Origin: Achromobacter marplatensis
GTDB lineage: Bacteria > Pseudomonadota > Gammaproteobacteria > Burkholderiales > Burkholderiaceae_B
Assembly: GCF_002209535.1 (NCBI RefSeq)
Contig: NZ_NJIG01000003.1
Span: forward strand, 558,001 to 622,000
Direction of reading: 5' to 3'
Length of the DNA stretch: 64,000 bases
The notes under the pieces are model-generated. The model saw nothing but the letters and a program-made list of their open reading frames with translations. It did not search any database and was not told where the DNA came from. Numbering within the stretch: the first letter of the stretch is position 1; every line of letters begins with the position of its first letter. Positions 28,137-36,936 of this stretch are shown here, piece by piece. The translations under genes and the position numbers were made by a program.

Positions 28137-28160
28137 GGGTTGAGTTTATCTCAACCCATG
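28134..28160. promoter_or_regulatory. 11-bp inverted repeat over the LysR start codon
   Basis: CATGGGTTGAG (28134-28144) and CTCAACCCATG (28150-28160) are perfect arms around TTTAT. The core TGAGTTTATCTCA fits the LysR T-N11-A box. The left arm contains the start codon of the LysR gene; the right arm lies 70 bp before the ABC gene. Binding would block translation initiation or transcription of lysR and could act on the divergent gene. Confidence 0.65.
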
Positions 28161-28229
28161 ATTGAAAAACTATCGCTTTCGCACGCGCGTTGTATCAGTG
28201 ACCATGCAAGCTCTGGATGGAGCATTGAT

Positions 28230-31200
28230 ATGTATTTCGACTCTCGATTGTGGCAACTGACGGCGGGGCTGCGCGCCGGCATGGCGGGCGGGATTTTCCT
28301 GGGCCTGCTGGCGCTGGCGGCCGGCATCGCGCGCTACGTTTTCCTGGGGCAGTTGCTGGCCCGCGTGTTCGATGGCGCGCCCTGGCAGGACTGGATCACC
28401 CCGGCGTTGTGCGTCGGCGCGATGGTGCTGTTGCGCGCCGTGTTCGACCACTGGCGAACCGTGCAGGCCAACCGCACCTCGGCATCGATCCAGCAGACGC
28501 TGCGCGGCAAACTGTACGACCGCATCGTCTCCCTGGGGCCGGCCTGGTTCGCCAACCAGCGCACCGGCGGCGTCATGCTGACGGTGGTGGACGGCGTCGA
28601 ACAATTGCAGACCTTCTTCGGCCAGTACCTGCCGCAAGTCGCCATCGCGGCGGCGGCGCCCTTCGCCATTTTTGCCGTGATCGCATTCTGGGACGTGCCC
28701 ACTGCGCTGGTCTTCCTGGCGGCGGCGCTCTTCGCGCTGTTCGGCCCGATGGCGGTCCATATGCTTGACCGCCGCGCCAGCCAGGCGCGCACCCGGGCGC
28801 TGAACGCGTTTGGCGAAGATTTCCTGGACGCGGTGCAGGGCCTGCCCACCCTGAAATCCTATGGGCAGGGCAAGGCCTGGGGCCAACGGCTGGCCGCCCG
28901 CGCACGCAGCCTGTCGGACAACACCTTCTGGGTGCTGTCGGTCAGCCTGCTGACGCGCGGCATCAGTGACCTGGGCGTGGCGCTGGGCGCCGCGCTGGCG
29001 CTGACGCTGGGCGCCTGGCGCGTGGCCGCCGGCGACATGAGCGTCGAAGCGCTGCTGATCGTGCTGATGGCCGGCACCGAGATCTTCCGCCCGCTGCGCG
29101 ATCTGCGTTCGGTCTTGCACCGCGGCATGCTGGGCCAATCCGCCGCGGTCAGCATCCACGCGCTGATGGATGCGCAACCGCTGACGCCGGCACCGGATAC
29201 GCGCGCGGCACGCGCCGCGCCTGCCCGCCTGGCGCCCACCATCGAGTTCGACGAGGTGGCGTTCTCGTACACGCCCGAACGTCGTGCGCATCAGGGCCTG
29301 GCGTTCAGCATCGCGGCCGGCGAACGGGTCGGCATCGTCGGCCCCAGCGGCGCAGGCAAGTCCACCATCGTGCGCCTGCTGCTGCGCGAATGCGTGCCCC
29401 AGTCGGGCAGCATCCGAGTGGGCGGCCATGACGTGAACACACTGGATACGCAGACGCTGCTGTCGCACATCGCACTGGTCAGCCAGGACATCACGCTGTT
29501 CCACGGCACGATCGACGACAACCTGCGGCTGGGACGCCCCGACGCCACGCACGAACAGGTGCGTGCCGCGGCCCGCGCGGCCAACATTGACGACTTCATC
29601 ATGGCGCTGCCGGACGGCTACGGCACCCGCATCGGCGAGCGCGGCCTGCAACTGTCGGGCGGCCAGCGCCAACGCGTGGCGATTGCCCGCGCGCTGCTGC
29701 GCGATGCGCCCATCCTGATCCTGGACGAAGCGCTGTCGTCGGTGGATACCGAAAACGAGGCGTTGATCCAGCAGGCGCTGGACCGCCTGATGGCGGGCCG
29801 CACGACGCTGATCCTGGCTCACCGGCTGGCCAGCGTGATCGGCGCCGATCGCAGCCTGGTGCTGGACCAGGGCCGTGTCGTGGAAGCCGGCCCGCATGCG
29901 GAGCTCATGGCGCAGCGCGGGCTGTACTACCGCCTGATGCATGAGCAGGCCGCCGCCCACCAGAACCCGTCGGCCGGATCGCCCGCGCCCGCTCAGGCCG
30001 CCTTGGCGCAGCCGCAAGAGGCGCCCGCCGTTGCCTCCGACGACAAGCAGGGCCCCGCCCTGCGATCGTTGGACCAGGACGCCGAGCAGGTCGGCTGGCG
30101 CGCCACCCTGGGCACACTGCTGTCTGTCGTCAGGCCGTGGCGTGGCACCTTGACCGCGACCATCCTGCTCGGGCTGGCGCGCGTGGCCGCCTTCATCGGG
30201 GTGGGCATCTTCAGTGCCCTGATCGTGGCCGCCATCCGGGACGGCCGGGACGTTTCCGGGCTGATCGTCGGGCTGCTGATCGCCGCCCCACTGGCCGCGC
30301 TGTTCCACTGGCTGGAGTCCTGGCTGGCGCACGCCATGGCCTACCAACTGTTGGCAGACATGCGGGTCAAGCTCTACGACAAGCTGGAACGCCTGGCGCC
30401 GGCGTATCTGCTGCAACGCCGCTCGGGCGACCTCGTGGCGCTGGCGACGCAGGACGTGGAAATGGTGGAGTATTTCTACGCGCACACCATCGCGCCCGCC
30501 ATCGTGTCGGTGCTGGTGCCGCTGTCGGTGCTGGGCTTCCTGGGCATCTATAGCTGGCCCGTCGCGCTGGCGCTGCTGCCCTTCCTGGCCTATGCGCTGG
30601 TGTCGCCGGTGCGTGGCCGCCGCCACGTCGATGCGCTGGGCGACAAGGCCCGCCACGCCCTGGGCGAAATGAGCGCCCACACCACCGACACCATCCAGGG
30701 TCTGGCCGACCTGACCGCGTTCCAGGCCACAGGCCGCCGGCGCGAGCAGTTCCTGAAAGTCGCAGACCAGTACCGCATCCGCCGCCTGGACATCCTGCGC
30801 GACCTATCCCGGCAGACCGCATGGTTTGAAGTGGCGATGGGCCTGGGCGGCCTGGCCGTGGCCGTCGTGGGCGCCTTGCAGGTATCGGCCGGCGCGCTGT
30901 CGGCCAGCATGCTGCCGTTGCTGGTGCTGATTGCGCTGGCGACCTTCCTGCCTGTGTCCGAGATCTCGCAGGTCAGCCGGCAACTGGCCGACACCATCGC
31001 CGCCACGCGCCGCCTGCATGTCGTGGCCAACGAGCCCGAGCCCGTCACCGACGGCCCGCTGGCGCCGCCCGTAGCCACGCACGGCCTGTCGCTGGCGTTC
31101 GAGCACGTCAGCTTCGCCTACCCCGGCAAAGACGAAGACACGTTGAAGGACTTGAGTTTCAAGGCGCCGGCCGGCGCCACGGTCGCGGTAGTGGGTGCGT

Positions 31201-31844
31201 CGGGCGCCGGCAAGAGCACAGTAGCCAGCCTGCTGCTGCGCTTCTGGGATCCGCGCACAGGCGTGGTGAAGCTGGACGGCGTGGACGTGCGGCAACTGCA
31301 ATTGGACGGGCTGCGTGAGCGCGTGGCGCTGGTGACGCAAGACACCTATCTGTTCAACGACACGCTGGAAGGCAATATCCGGCTGGCTCGCCCCGAAGCC
31401 ACGCCCGAAGAGCTGGCCCGCGCGCTGGACCAGGCGGCGCTGACCGACTTCGTACGGACCCTGCCCGATGGCCTGGCGACCCGCGTGGGCGAACGCGGCA
31501 TGCAGTTATCAGGCGGCCAGCGCCAGCGCATTTCGATCGCTCGCGCCTTCCTGAAGAACGCGCCGGTGCTGATCCTGGACGAAGCCACCTCGCATCTGGA
31601 CACCTTGTCCGAGATGCAGGTGCGCGGGGCGCTGGACACCTTGATGCGCCACCGCACCACGCTCGTGATCGCGCACCGGCTGTCCACCATTCGTGACGCT
31701 GACCTGATCCTGGTGCTGGAGCGCGGCACCCTGGCGGAAGCCGGCACGCATGACCAGTTGCTGAGAAAGCAAGGGGCCTATGCGCGCCTGGCCAGCCACC
31801 AGGGCGGCTACGCGGTCAATAACGCAGCGTCTGTACCGACGTAG
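28230..31844 (+). CDS. Fused two-cassette ABC exporter, CydDC-like
   Basis: 1204 residues in the order membrane domain, ATPase, membrane domain, ATPase. Cassette 1: Walker A GPSGAGKST, LSGGQRQRVAIAR, ILILDEALSSVD. Cassette 2: GASGAGKST, LSGGQRQRISIAR, VLILDEATSHLD. The first membrane domain resembles CydD (GPAWFANQRTGGVMLTVVDG, FGQYLPQVAI), the second CydC. CydDC exports cysteine and glutathione and supports cytochrome bd assembly, normally as two proteins. The ATG with GGAG at 28219-28222 was chosen. Its 3' end overlaps the convergent acylase gene by 29 bp. The cyd assignment is tentative. Confidence 0.75.
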   Translation: MYFDSRLWQLTAGLRAGMAGGIFLGLLALAAGIARYVFLGQLLARVFDGAPWQDWITPALCVGAMVLLRAVFDHWRTVQANRTSASIQQTLRGKLYDRIVSLGPAWFANQRTGGVMLTVVDGVEQLQTFFGQYLPQVAIAAAAPFAIFAVIAFWDVPTALVFLAAALFALFGPMAVHMLDRRASQARTRALNAFGEDFLDAVQGLPTLKSYGQGKAWGQRLAARARSLSDNTFWVLSVSLLTRGISDLGVALGAALALTLGAWRVAAGDMSVEALLIVLMAGTEIFRPLRDLRSVLHRGMLGQSAAVSIHALMDAQPLTPAPDTRAARAAPARLAPTIEFDEVAFSYTPERRAHQGLAFSIAAGERVGIVGPSGAGKSTIVRLLLRECVPQSGSIRVGGHDVNTLDTQTLLSHIALVSQDITLFHGTIDDNLRLGRPDATHEQVRAAARAANIDDFIMALPDGYGTRIGERGLQLSGGQRQRVAIARALLRDAPILILDEALSSVDTENEALIQQALDRLMAGRTTLILAHRLASVIGADRSLVLDQGRVVEAGPHAELMAQRGLYYRLMHEQAAAHQNPSAGSPAPAQAALAQPQEAPAVASDDKQGPALRSLDQDAEQVGWRATLGTLLSVVRPWRGTLTATILLGLARVAAFIGVGIFSALIVAAIRDGRDVSGLIVGLLIAAPLAALFHWLESWLAHAMAYQLLADMRVKLYDKLERLAPAYLLQRRSGDLVALATQDVEMVEYFYAHTIAPAIVSVLVPLSVLGFLGIYSWPVALALLPFLAYALVSPVRGRRHVDALGDKARHALGEMSAHTTDTIQGLADLTAFQATGRRREQFLKVADQYRIRRLDILRDLSRQTAWFEVAMGLGGLAVAVVGALQVSAGALSASMLPLLVLIALATFLPVSEISQVSRQLADTIAATRRLHVVANEPEPVTDGPLAPPVATHGLSLAFEHVSFAYPGKDEDTLKDLSFKAPAGATVAVVGASGAGKSTVASLLLRFWDPRTGVVKLDGVDVRQLQLDGLRERVALVTQDTYLFNDTLEGNIRLARPEATPEELARALDQAALTDFVRTLPDGLATRVGERGMQLSGGQRQRISIARAFLKNAPVLILDEATSHLDTLSEMQVRGALDTLMRHRTTLVIAHRLSTIRDADLILVLERGTLAEAGTHDQLLRKQGAYARLASHQGGYAVNNAASVPT

Positions 31845-34395
31845 CGTTGGCGCGCACTTCCGCATCCGTGAACCAGACGCGCTTGTTGCCGAAGCGGTTG
31901 TACAAGTCGAACTGGTCCCGGGTGTGGACGGACGGGGTGCCGTCCGGGGCCACAAAGCCGCTCTGCCCCGGCGCCACCACATCCACGGCGCGCACACCCT
32001 TGCCGTCGAACACCGTCATATTGTTTTCGGTGCCGCGGTTCTGGGTAGCCGGGTAGCTCAGCACCGCCTTATCGTCCGCCTGCGGCACGCCCAGGAAGTT
32101 CTTGGGCGCAAACACCATCGGCGGCGCAGGGATGCGCCAGGCGGCGGGGTCTTGTCCATACGCTTTCTGCAAGGTGGCCAGCGCCTCGTCCAGCGCGGCC
32201 AGGCTCACGGCTTCCGGGCGCTGCCCGTTGAAGAAATCGACCTGCTGGGGCACCCCGGCGTCCGGGCCGGCCAACGCGTTGAACAGCACCTTGACGCCCA
32301 CCGTCAAGTTGACCGATCCGGTCGCCGGTGCGGCCGGCGTGGGATAGCCCGTGGCGCTGTACCACTTGAAGAAGTCGGCAGGCATCTCGTCAGCCAGCGT
32401 CGCCTTCAGCATGGCGCGCAGCCACGCGTCCATCACCGCCGGCCCGGCATTGTCATAGAAGCCCGGCTGCTTATCGCTGGTACTCATCCCGTCCCACGAC
32501 TGCAGCCCCGCAACCAGTTTCACCCGGGCGTCGTCGGCCGGCAGCCCCGCCACCGCGCGTCGCAGGAACGGCAGGAAGTGGCGGCGATTGACGTCAGCAT
32601 AGCTGGTGGTGCGGATCAGGTCCCACATCTGCTGCGGGCTGACCTTGCCGCCATTGGCGGTCATGGCCTTCAGGCGGGTCTCGATTTCGGCGTAGCGGTC
32701 GGCCTGGCCCCAGACGATGGCGAACAGGTCGGTGGACGGATAGCCGCGCATGGGCTGATTGTTCCAGTTGGCGATGAAGCCCTGACGCGGGTTGTAGACC
32801 TGGGGATTGGTCGCGAACGGCAGCATGCCGTCCCAGTCCATCTCGCCGGTGCCCGGCACGGGCAGGCGCGGGTCATGGCCGGGCTTGCGCTTGGGGTAGA
32901 AGCCCGTATGCGCGTAGCCGATGTTGCCGCGGTCGTCGGCGTAATACCAATTGATGGTCAGCGCATGGCGTGCGGCCTGCAGCTTCCATTGGTCCCAGTT
33001 GCGCGATTGCGCCTTGTGCGTCCAGGCCATCAGCGATTGCAGCTCGTAGCCTTCCCAGGCGCGCGCCTTGGCATAGGCCACATGTTGTTTGTCGTCGAAC
33101 TTGGTGACGATGCCGTGCACGGTCCGGTAGACATCCATCAGGACGGGCGCGCCGTCCTTGACGGCGATGAGCTCGGTGCGCCTTTCCATGGTCTTCCACT
33201 CGCCGTTGTGGAAGTACCGCGTGCGGTCGGCGGGGTCGAGCTTTTCGGCGTAGATGTCCACGTCGTCACCAAAGCCCGCCGTCGAGCCCCATGTCACGTG
33301 CGCGTTGTGGCCGAACAGGATGCTGGGATAGGCAAAGGGCGTATTGCCTACGACATCGAAACCCGCCCCATGCAGGCCGATGCCGTAGGTATAGGCAGGG
33401 TTCCACCATCCGAACTGCGGGCCGTTCAAGAGGATGGCGCGCGCGTCCTTGGCGTGGTCGCGCCCCACGATCCACATGTTGCTGGTGGTCGGAAAGCCCG
33501 CGATCCCGGGCTGGCCGGAATCCGCGAACTGGGCCAGGAGGCGCGCGGGCACGGCCGCGGGCGCCTCGTCCAGCACCCCGCGCGTCTGCGGGTCGCGTGC
33601 CACGCGCTCCAGCATGGGCGGCGTGCCGTCGTAACGCGGCAGCGCGTAGGACAGCCTGGCCGGCGCCGTCGCTACTTCGGGCTGGTAGACACCCTCTTCT
33701 TCCGGCACCGTCGTGGGCGCGCGACTGTCGGTCATCCAGCGCAGCTGGTTGAAGATCTGCATGGCGCGCGTGTCGCCGTGCCGGTCCTTCAGCGCGGTCA
33801 GCAGCGCCAGGTTGTCGATCTCGCTGTTGGCGTCCGAAAACCGGTTAGCCATGGTGCCCACGAACACCATCGCCACATCGTAGGGTGTCCAGTCTGACGG
33901 TTGGAACTGCAAGTCGTTGAATTCCTTGGGGGTAAGGCTGTCCGGCTTGGCGCGCACCTGTGCGATCCAGGCATTCATGCCTGCCGCGTAGCCGTCCAGG
34001 ATCTGGCGTTCAGAAGCCGGCAACGCCGCCAACTGGCGCTGGATGCGTTCCGGCGAAAAATTGCCGCGGATCGACTTGTCGAACGCCACCATTTTTTCGC
34101 CCAACACTTCGGCCACCTTGCCCTGGGTGCTGCGGCGCGCCATCTCCATCTGGAACAGGCGGTCCTGGGCGACGGCGTAACCGTAACCATAGAAGATGCC
34201 GTACACGGTACTGGCATAGACGTGGGGCATGCCGTATTCGTCGCGGCGGATGGTCACCTGGCCGCTGGCCGGGCGCGCTGCGCGGGCGTCGGCCGCTGTG
34301 GCCGAGGCATTGGCGGCGGCGGAAGGTTGCGCGTGGGCGGCGCCCACGCCGGCGCAGGCCGCCAGGATGGCGGCCGACAACAAGTGCTGCTTCAT
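31816..34395 (-). CDS. pac: Penicillin G acylase precursor
   Basis: 859 residues, close to known penicillin G acylases (about 845). The Ntn-hydrolase precursor is exported (signal ends near AHAQPSAA), then cut into alpha and beta chains with loss of a spacer. The beta-chain nucleophile is Ser305 in FPTTSNMWIVG; NGPQFGW, YGIGLHGAGFDVVGNTPFAYP, WGSTAGFGDDVDIY and IANWNNQP carry the substrate and oxyanion residues. The precursor-type N-terminal YGIFYGYGYAVAQDRLFQME is intact. It hydrolyses phenylacetylated amides; the natural substrate is uncertain. AGGAGA-like site (GGAGA) upstream; divergent from a LysR gene. Confidence 0.93.
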   Translation of the reverse strand: MKQHLLSAAILAACAGVGAAHAQPSAAANASATAADARAARPASGQVTIRRDEYGMPHVYASTVYGIFYGYGYAVAQDRLFQMEMARRSTQGKVAEVLGEKMVAFDKSIRGNFSPERIQRQLAALPASERQILDGYAAGMNAWIAQVRAKPDSLTPKEFNDLQFQPSDWTPYDVAMVFVGTMANRFSDANSEIDNLALLTALKDRHGDTRAMQIFNQLRWMTDSRAPTTVPEEEGVYQPEVATAPARLSYALPRYDGTPPMLERVARDPQTRGVLDEAPAAVPARLLAQFADSGQPGIAGFPTTSNMWIVGRDHAKDARAILLNGPQFGWWNPAYTYGIGLHGAGFDVVGNTPFAYPSILFGHNAHVTWGSTAGFGDDVDIYAEKLDPADRTRYFHNGEWKTMERRTELIAVKDGAPVLMDVYRTVHGIVTKFDDKQHVAYAKARAWEGYELQSLMAWTHKAQSRNWDQWKLQAARHALTINWYYADDRGNIGYAHTGFYPKRKPGHDPRLPVPGTGEMDWDGMLPFATNPQVYNPRQGFIANWNNQPMRGYPSTDLFAIVWGQADRYAEIETRLKAMTANGGKVSPQQMWDLIRTTSYADVNRRHFLPFLRRAVAGLPADDARVKLVAGLQSWDGMSTSDKQPGFYDNAGPAVMDAWLRAMLKATLADEMPADFFKWYSATGYPTPAAPATGSVNLTVGVKVLFNALAGPDAGVPQQVDFFNGQRPEAVSLAALDEALATLQKAYGQDPAAWRIPAPPMVFAPKNFLGVPQADDKAVLSYPATQNRGTENNMTVFDGKGVRAVDVVAPGQSGFVAPDGTPSVHTRDQFDLYNRFGNKRVWFTDAEVRANATSVQTLRY

Positions 34396-34548
34396 GTGAA
34401 TCTGTCTCCGTATTGATAGGCCGCGCCGCGGTGCGAGACCCGGGCGCGGAGTGCGGCGCCTCTTGCGGGCACCGTCTACGAACCATGATACGAAGCGCCA
34501 AACTATAATTCCAATGCATTTATTTCATAGCTTTCATGCGCTTCCCAC

Positions 34549-35526
34549 ATGGACTTCCAGAAACTCAAGCATCTGCTGGCCGTCGTTGAATACGGCACGT
34601 TTTCACGCGCGGCGGAAAAGGTGAACCTGTCGCAGCCAGCCCTTAGCCGCAGCATCCAGGCGCTGGAAGCCGAGCTTGGCCTGCCGTTGCTGGACCGCGG
34701 CACGCGCCAGGTCCGCCTGACGCCGTACGGCGCCTGCGTGGCCGAACGGGCCCGCCGCATGCGCTTCGAAGAAACCGAGCTGCAGCGTGAACTGAAGACG
34801 CTGCACAGCGGCGAATCCGGCACGCTGACCATCGGCCTGAGCCCCACGCCGGCCTCCCTGCTGCTCTCGCCCTTCCTGACCCACATGGCGGCCAACCATC
34901 CCCAAGTGCGCGTGGGCGTCGAGCTGGGCGCCACGGCGACGCTGCTGGACATGCTGCGCGGCGAGCGCATCGACGCGATGGTCTGCGACGCGCGCATGTT
35001 GTATGACGCGGCCGACATCGACGCCCGTCCGCTCGCGCCGTTGCGCGCCGGCATGGTGTGCCGCGCGGGCCACCCCATCCTGGCGCACAAACGCGTCGGC
35101 ATCGAACAGATCCGGCAGTATCCGGTGGCATCCAGCACCCTCAGCCCCGAGGTGTCGCTACGGCTGGCCGAAACGCTGGGGCCCGGTGGCGCGCCCGAAG
35201 TCATGGTGACGACGCGCTGCGAAAGCCTGGATCCGCTGGTGGATCTGGCCCTGCACACCGACACGCTGCTGTTGGGCGTGATCTGCGTCACCCGCCGCGA
35301 GCAAGCGGCCGGGCGACTGGTGGAAGTGCCGATCCCGCCAGACCGGCAGCGCCAGGGCCATTACGTGCTGGCGCGCCTGGCCGGACGCACGCCCTTGACC
35401 GCGCAAGACGCGCTGTACACCTTCACGCAACAGTGCTGGGCGGACTTCGCGACGTTCACTCCGGCACGGCAACCGTATAGTTCAGCGCCAGCCGCCCCCC
35501 GTCGACGTACACCGTCTGCCCCGTGA
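34549..35526 (+). CDS. LysR-family transcriptional regulator
   Basis: 325 residues. HTH at about residues 16-40 (GTFSRAAEKVNLSQPALSRS), effector domain from GTLTIGLSPTPASLLL. The tail after residue 305 is proline-rich and encoded in DNA that also encodes the end of the convergent SDR gene (71-bp overlap), so the C-terminus may have been extended by loss of an earlier stop. It is divergent from the penicillin acylase gene, 153 bp apart, and is the likely regulator of it. Confidence 0.87.
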   Translation: MDFQKLKHLLAVVEYGTFSRAAEKVNLSQPALSRSIQALEAELGLPLLDRGTRQVRLTPYGACVAERARRMRFEETELQRELKTLHSGESGTLTIGLSPTPASLLLSPFLTHMAANHPQVRVGVELGATATLLDMLRGERIDAMVCDARMLYDAADIDARPLAPLRAGMVCRAGHPILAHKRVGIEQIRQYPVASSTLSPEVSLRLAETLGPGGAPEVMVTTRCESLDPLVDLALHTDTLLLGVICVTRREQAAGRLVEVPIPPDRQRQGHYVLARLAGRTPLTAQDALYTFTQQCWADFATFTPARQPYSSAPAAPRRRTPSAP

Positions 35527-36226
35527 CGTAGCTGGCGTCGTCTCCCGCCAGGAATACCGCCACCTTTGCCACTTCGTCCGTCTGGCCCAGGCGCTGCATC
35601 GGAATCCGGGACAGGACCGTGCGCCGGGCGGCGGGGTCGCTCGTGATGGTGGCCAGGATCTCGGTGTCAATGCTGCCCGGCCCGATCGCGTTCACCCGTA
35701 TGCCATGCGGCGCCAGCGACAACGCCATCGACTTGGTCATCTGCCGTACCGCCCCCTTGCTGGCGCCGTAGGCCAGCTGGTCCGGCATCGCCAGTTCCGC
35801 CGTCATCGACGACAGCGTCACGATCGCGCCGTTCTGCCGGCCGCCGGCCACCATCGCACGCGCCGCAGCCTGGGCCACCAGGAAGGTGCCGCGCACGTTC
35901 ACATTCATGACGGCGTCCAGGTCTTCCAACGTCAGGTCCAGGAAGTCCGCCGCGCGGATCACCCCGGCATTGCAGACGCAGATGTCCAGACCGCCCCAGC
36001 GCGCAACGCAATCCTCGGCCAGCGCCTTGGCCGCGGCCGGGTCGGTCACGTCGGCCACGAAGGCCGCCGCCCGCGCGCCCAGCCCGCGCACGGCCGCCGT
36101 CAGTTCGGCTTCCTTGCGGTCCGCCAGCAGCACGTAGGCGCCCTCGTCCACGAAACGCCGCGCTATCGCCAGCCCGATACCGCCCGCCGCGCCAGTGACC
36201 AGCGCTACCTTGTCCTGCAATCTCAT
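35456..36226 (-). CDS. Short-chain dehydrogenase/reductase
   Basis: 256 residues. Cofactor motif TGAAGGIG, then CNAGV, active-site Ser in TLSSM, and the YGASK catalytic Tyr/Lys pair, followed by RVNAIGPGSIDTE. The Asp after beta-2 (ADRKEAE) favours NAD(H). The last gene of the extradiol-dioxygenase operon, one base after the LivF stop. It may oxidise a cyclic diol or alcohol intermediate of that pathway. Confidence 0.9.
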   Translation of the reverse strand: MRLQDKVALVTGAAGGIGLAIARRFVDEGAYVLLADRKEAELTAAVRGLGARAAAFVADVTDPAAAKALAEDCVARWGGLDICVCNAGVIRAADFLDLTLEDLDAVMNVNVRGTFLVAQAAARAMVAGGRQNGAIVTLSSMTAELAMPDQLAYGASKGAVRQMTKSMALSLAPHGIRVNAIGPGSIDTEILATITSDPAARRTVLSRIPMQRLGQTDEVAKVAVFLAGDDASYVTGQTVYVDGGRLALNYTVAVPE

Positions 36227-36227
36227 T

Positions 36228-36926
36228 TCAGACTCCCACGTAGGCGGCCACCAGGTCGGGCCGCGCTGACAGTTCCACTGAGCTGCCGCGCCACACCGTC
36301 GCCCCCTTGTCCAGGATGACGTTGCGGTCGGACAGCCGCAGCAAGGCCGTGGTGTTCTTGTCCACCACGATCATCGACAAGCCTTCCGCTTTCAATTGCG
36401 CCAGCACGCGCCAGATCTCGGCGCGCACGACGGGCGCCAGGCCTTCGGTGGCTTCGTCCAGCACCAGCAGGCTGGGGTTGGTCATCAGCGCGCGCCCCAG
36501 CGCCAGCATCTGCTGCTCTCCGCCCGATAGTTGCGTGCCCAGGTTGCTGCGGCGTTCCTGCAGCCGGGGAAACAGCGCGTAGACACGAGGCAGCGTCCAG
36601 GCGTAGGCGCGGCCCCGTTCGCTGGCCGTGGCCACCAGGTTTTCCTCGACGGTCAGCGTGGGAAAGATCTGGCGCCCTTCCGGCACCAGCGACAGCCCCA
36701 GCCTGCCGATCCGGTATGGCGCCATGCCCCGCAACGAACGATCGCCGTATTGGATGCTGCCCTGGCTGGCGGGCAGCAGGCCGAACAGGCACTTGATGAC
36801 GGTGCTGCGGCCCATCCCGTTGCGTCCGATCAGTCCCACCACCTCCCCCTGACCCACGTCCAGGTCCACACCGAACAGCGCCTGGCAATGGCCGTATCCC
36901 GCCGTCAACCCGCGTATCGTCAACAT
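36228..36926 (-). CDS. Branched-chain-type ABC ATPase (LivF) with altered Walker A
   Basis: 232 residues. The fold and LivF motifs are clear (LSLVPEGRQIFPTLTVEENL, LSGGEQQMLALGRAL, LLVLDEATEGLAP). The Walker A motif reads GRNGMGRST: the phosphate-binding lysine is Arg40. The switch region reads VVDKN where LivF usually has VEQN. Codons are unambiguous (CGC). The protein may hydrolyse ATP poorly and rely on its LivG partner, whose motifs are intact. It starts 11 bp after livG. Confidence 0.9.
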   Translation of the reverse strand: MLTIRGLTAGYGHCQALFGVDLDVGQGEVVGLIGRNGMGRSTVIKCLFGLLPASQGSIQYGDRSLRGMAPYRIGRLGLSLVPEGRQIFPTLTVEENLVATASERGRAYAWTLPRVYALFPRLQERRSNLGTQLSGGEQQMLALGRALMTNPSLLVLDEATEGLAPVVRAEIWRVLAQLKAEGLSMIVVDKNTTALLRLSDRNVILDKGATVWRGSSVELSARPDLVAAYVGV

Positions 36927-36936
36927 GGCGGCTCCT

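Noticed and set aside
27900..28229. N-terminal extension of the fused ABC exporter
   Set aside because: It overlaps the divergent LysR coding region and the palindrome; the ATG at 28230 with GGAG gives the expected membrane-domain start.
28170..30680. 836-codon open frame antisense to the fused ABC exporter
   Set aside because: It mirrors the exporter's codon pattern in high-GC DNA, is rich in Arg/Gln/His/Ala, has no domain and no ribosome site; the sense strand has intact ABC motifs.
31780..33897. 705-codon frame antisense to penicillin acylase
   Set aside because: The acylase reading is unmistakable; this is a third-position GC artefact.
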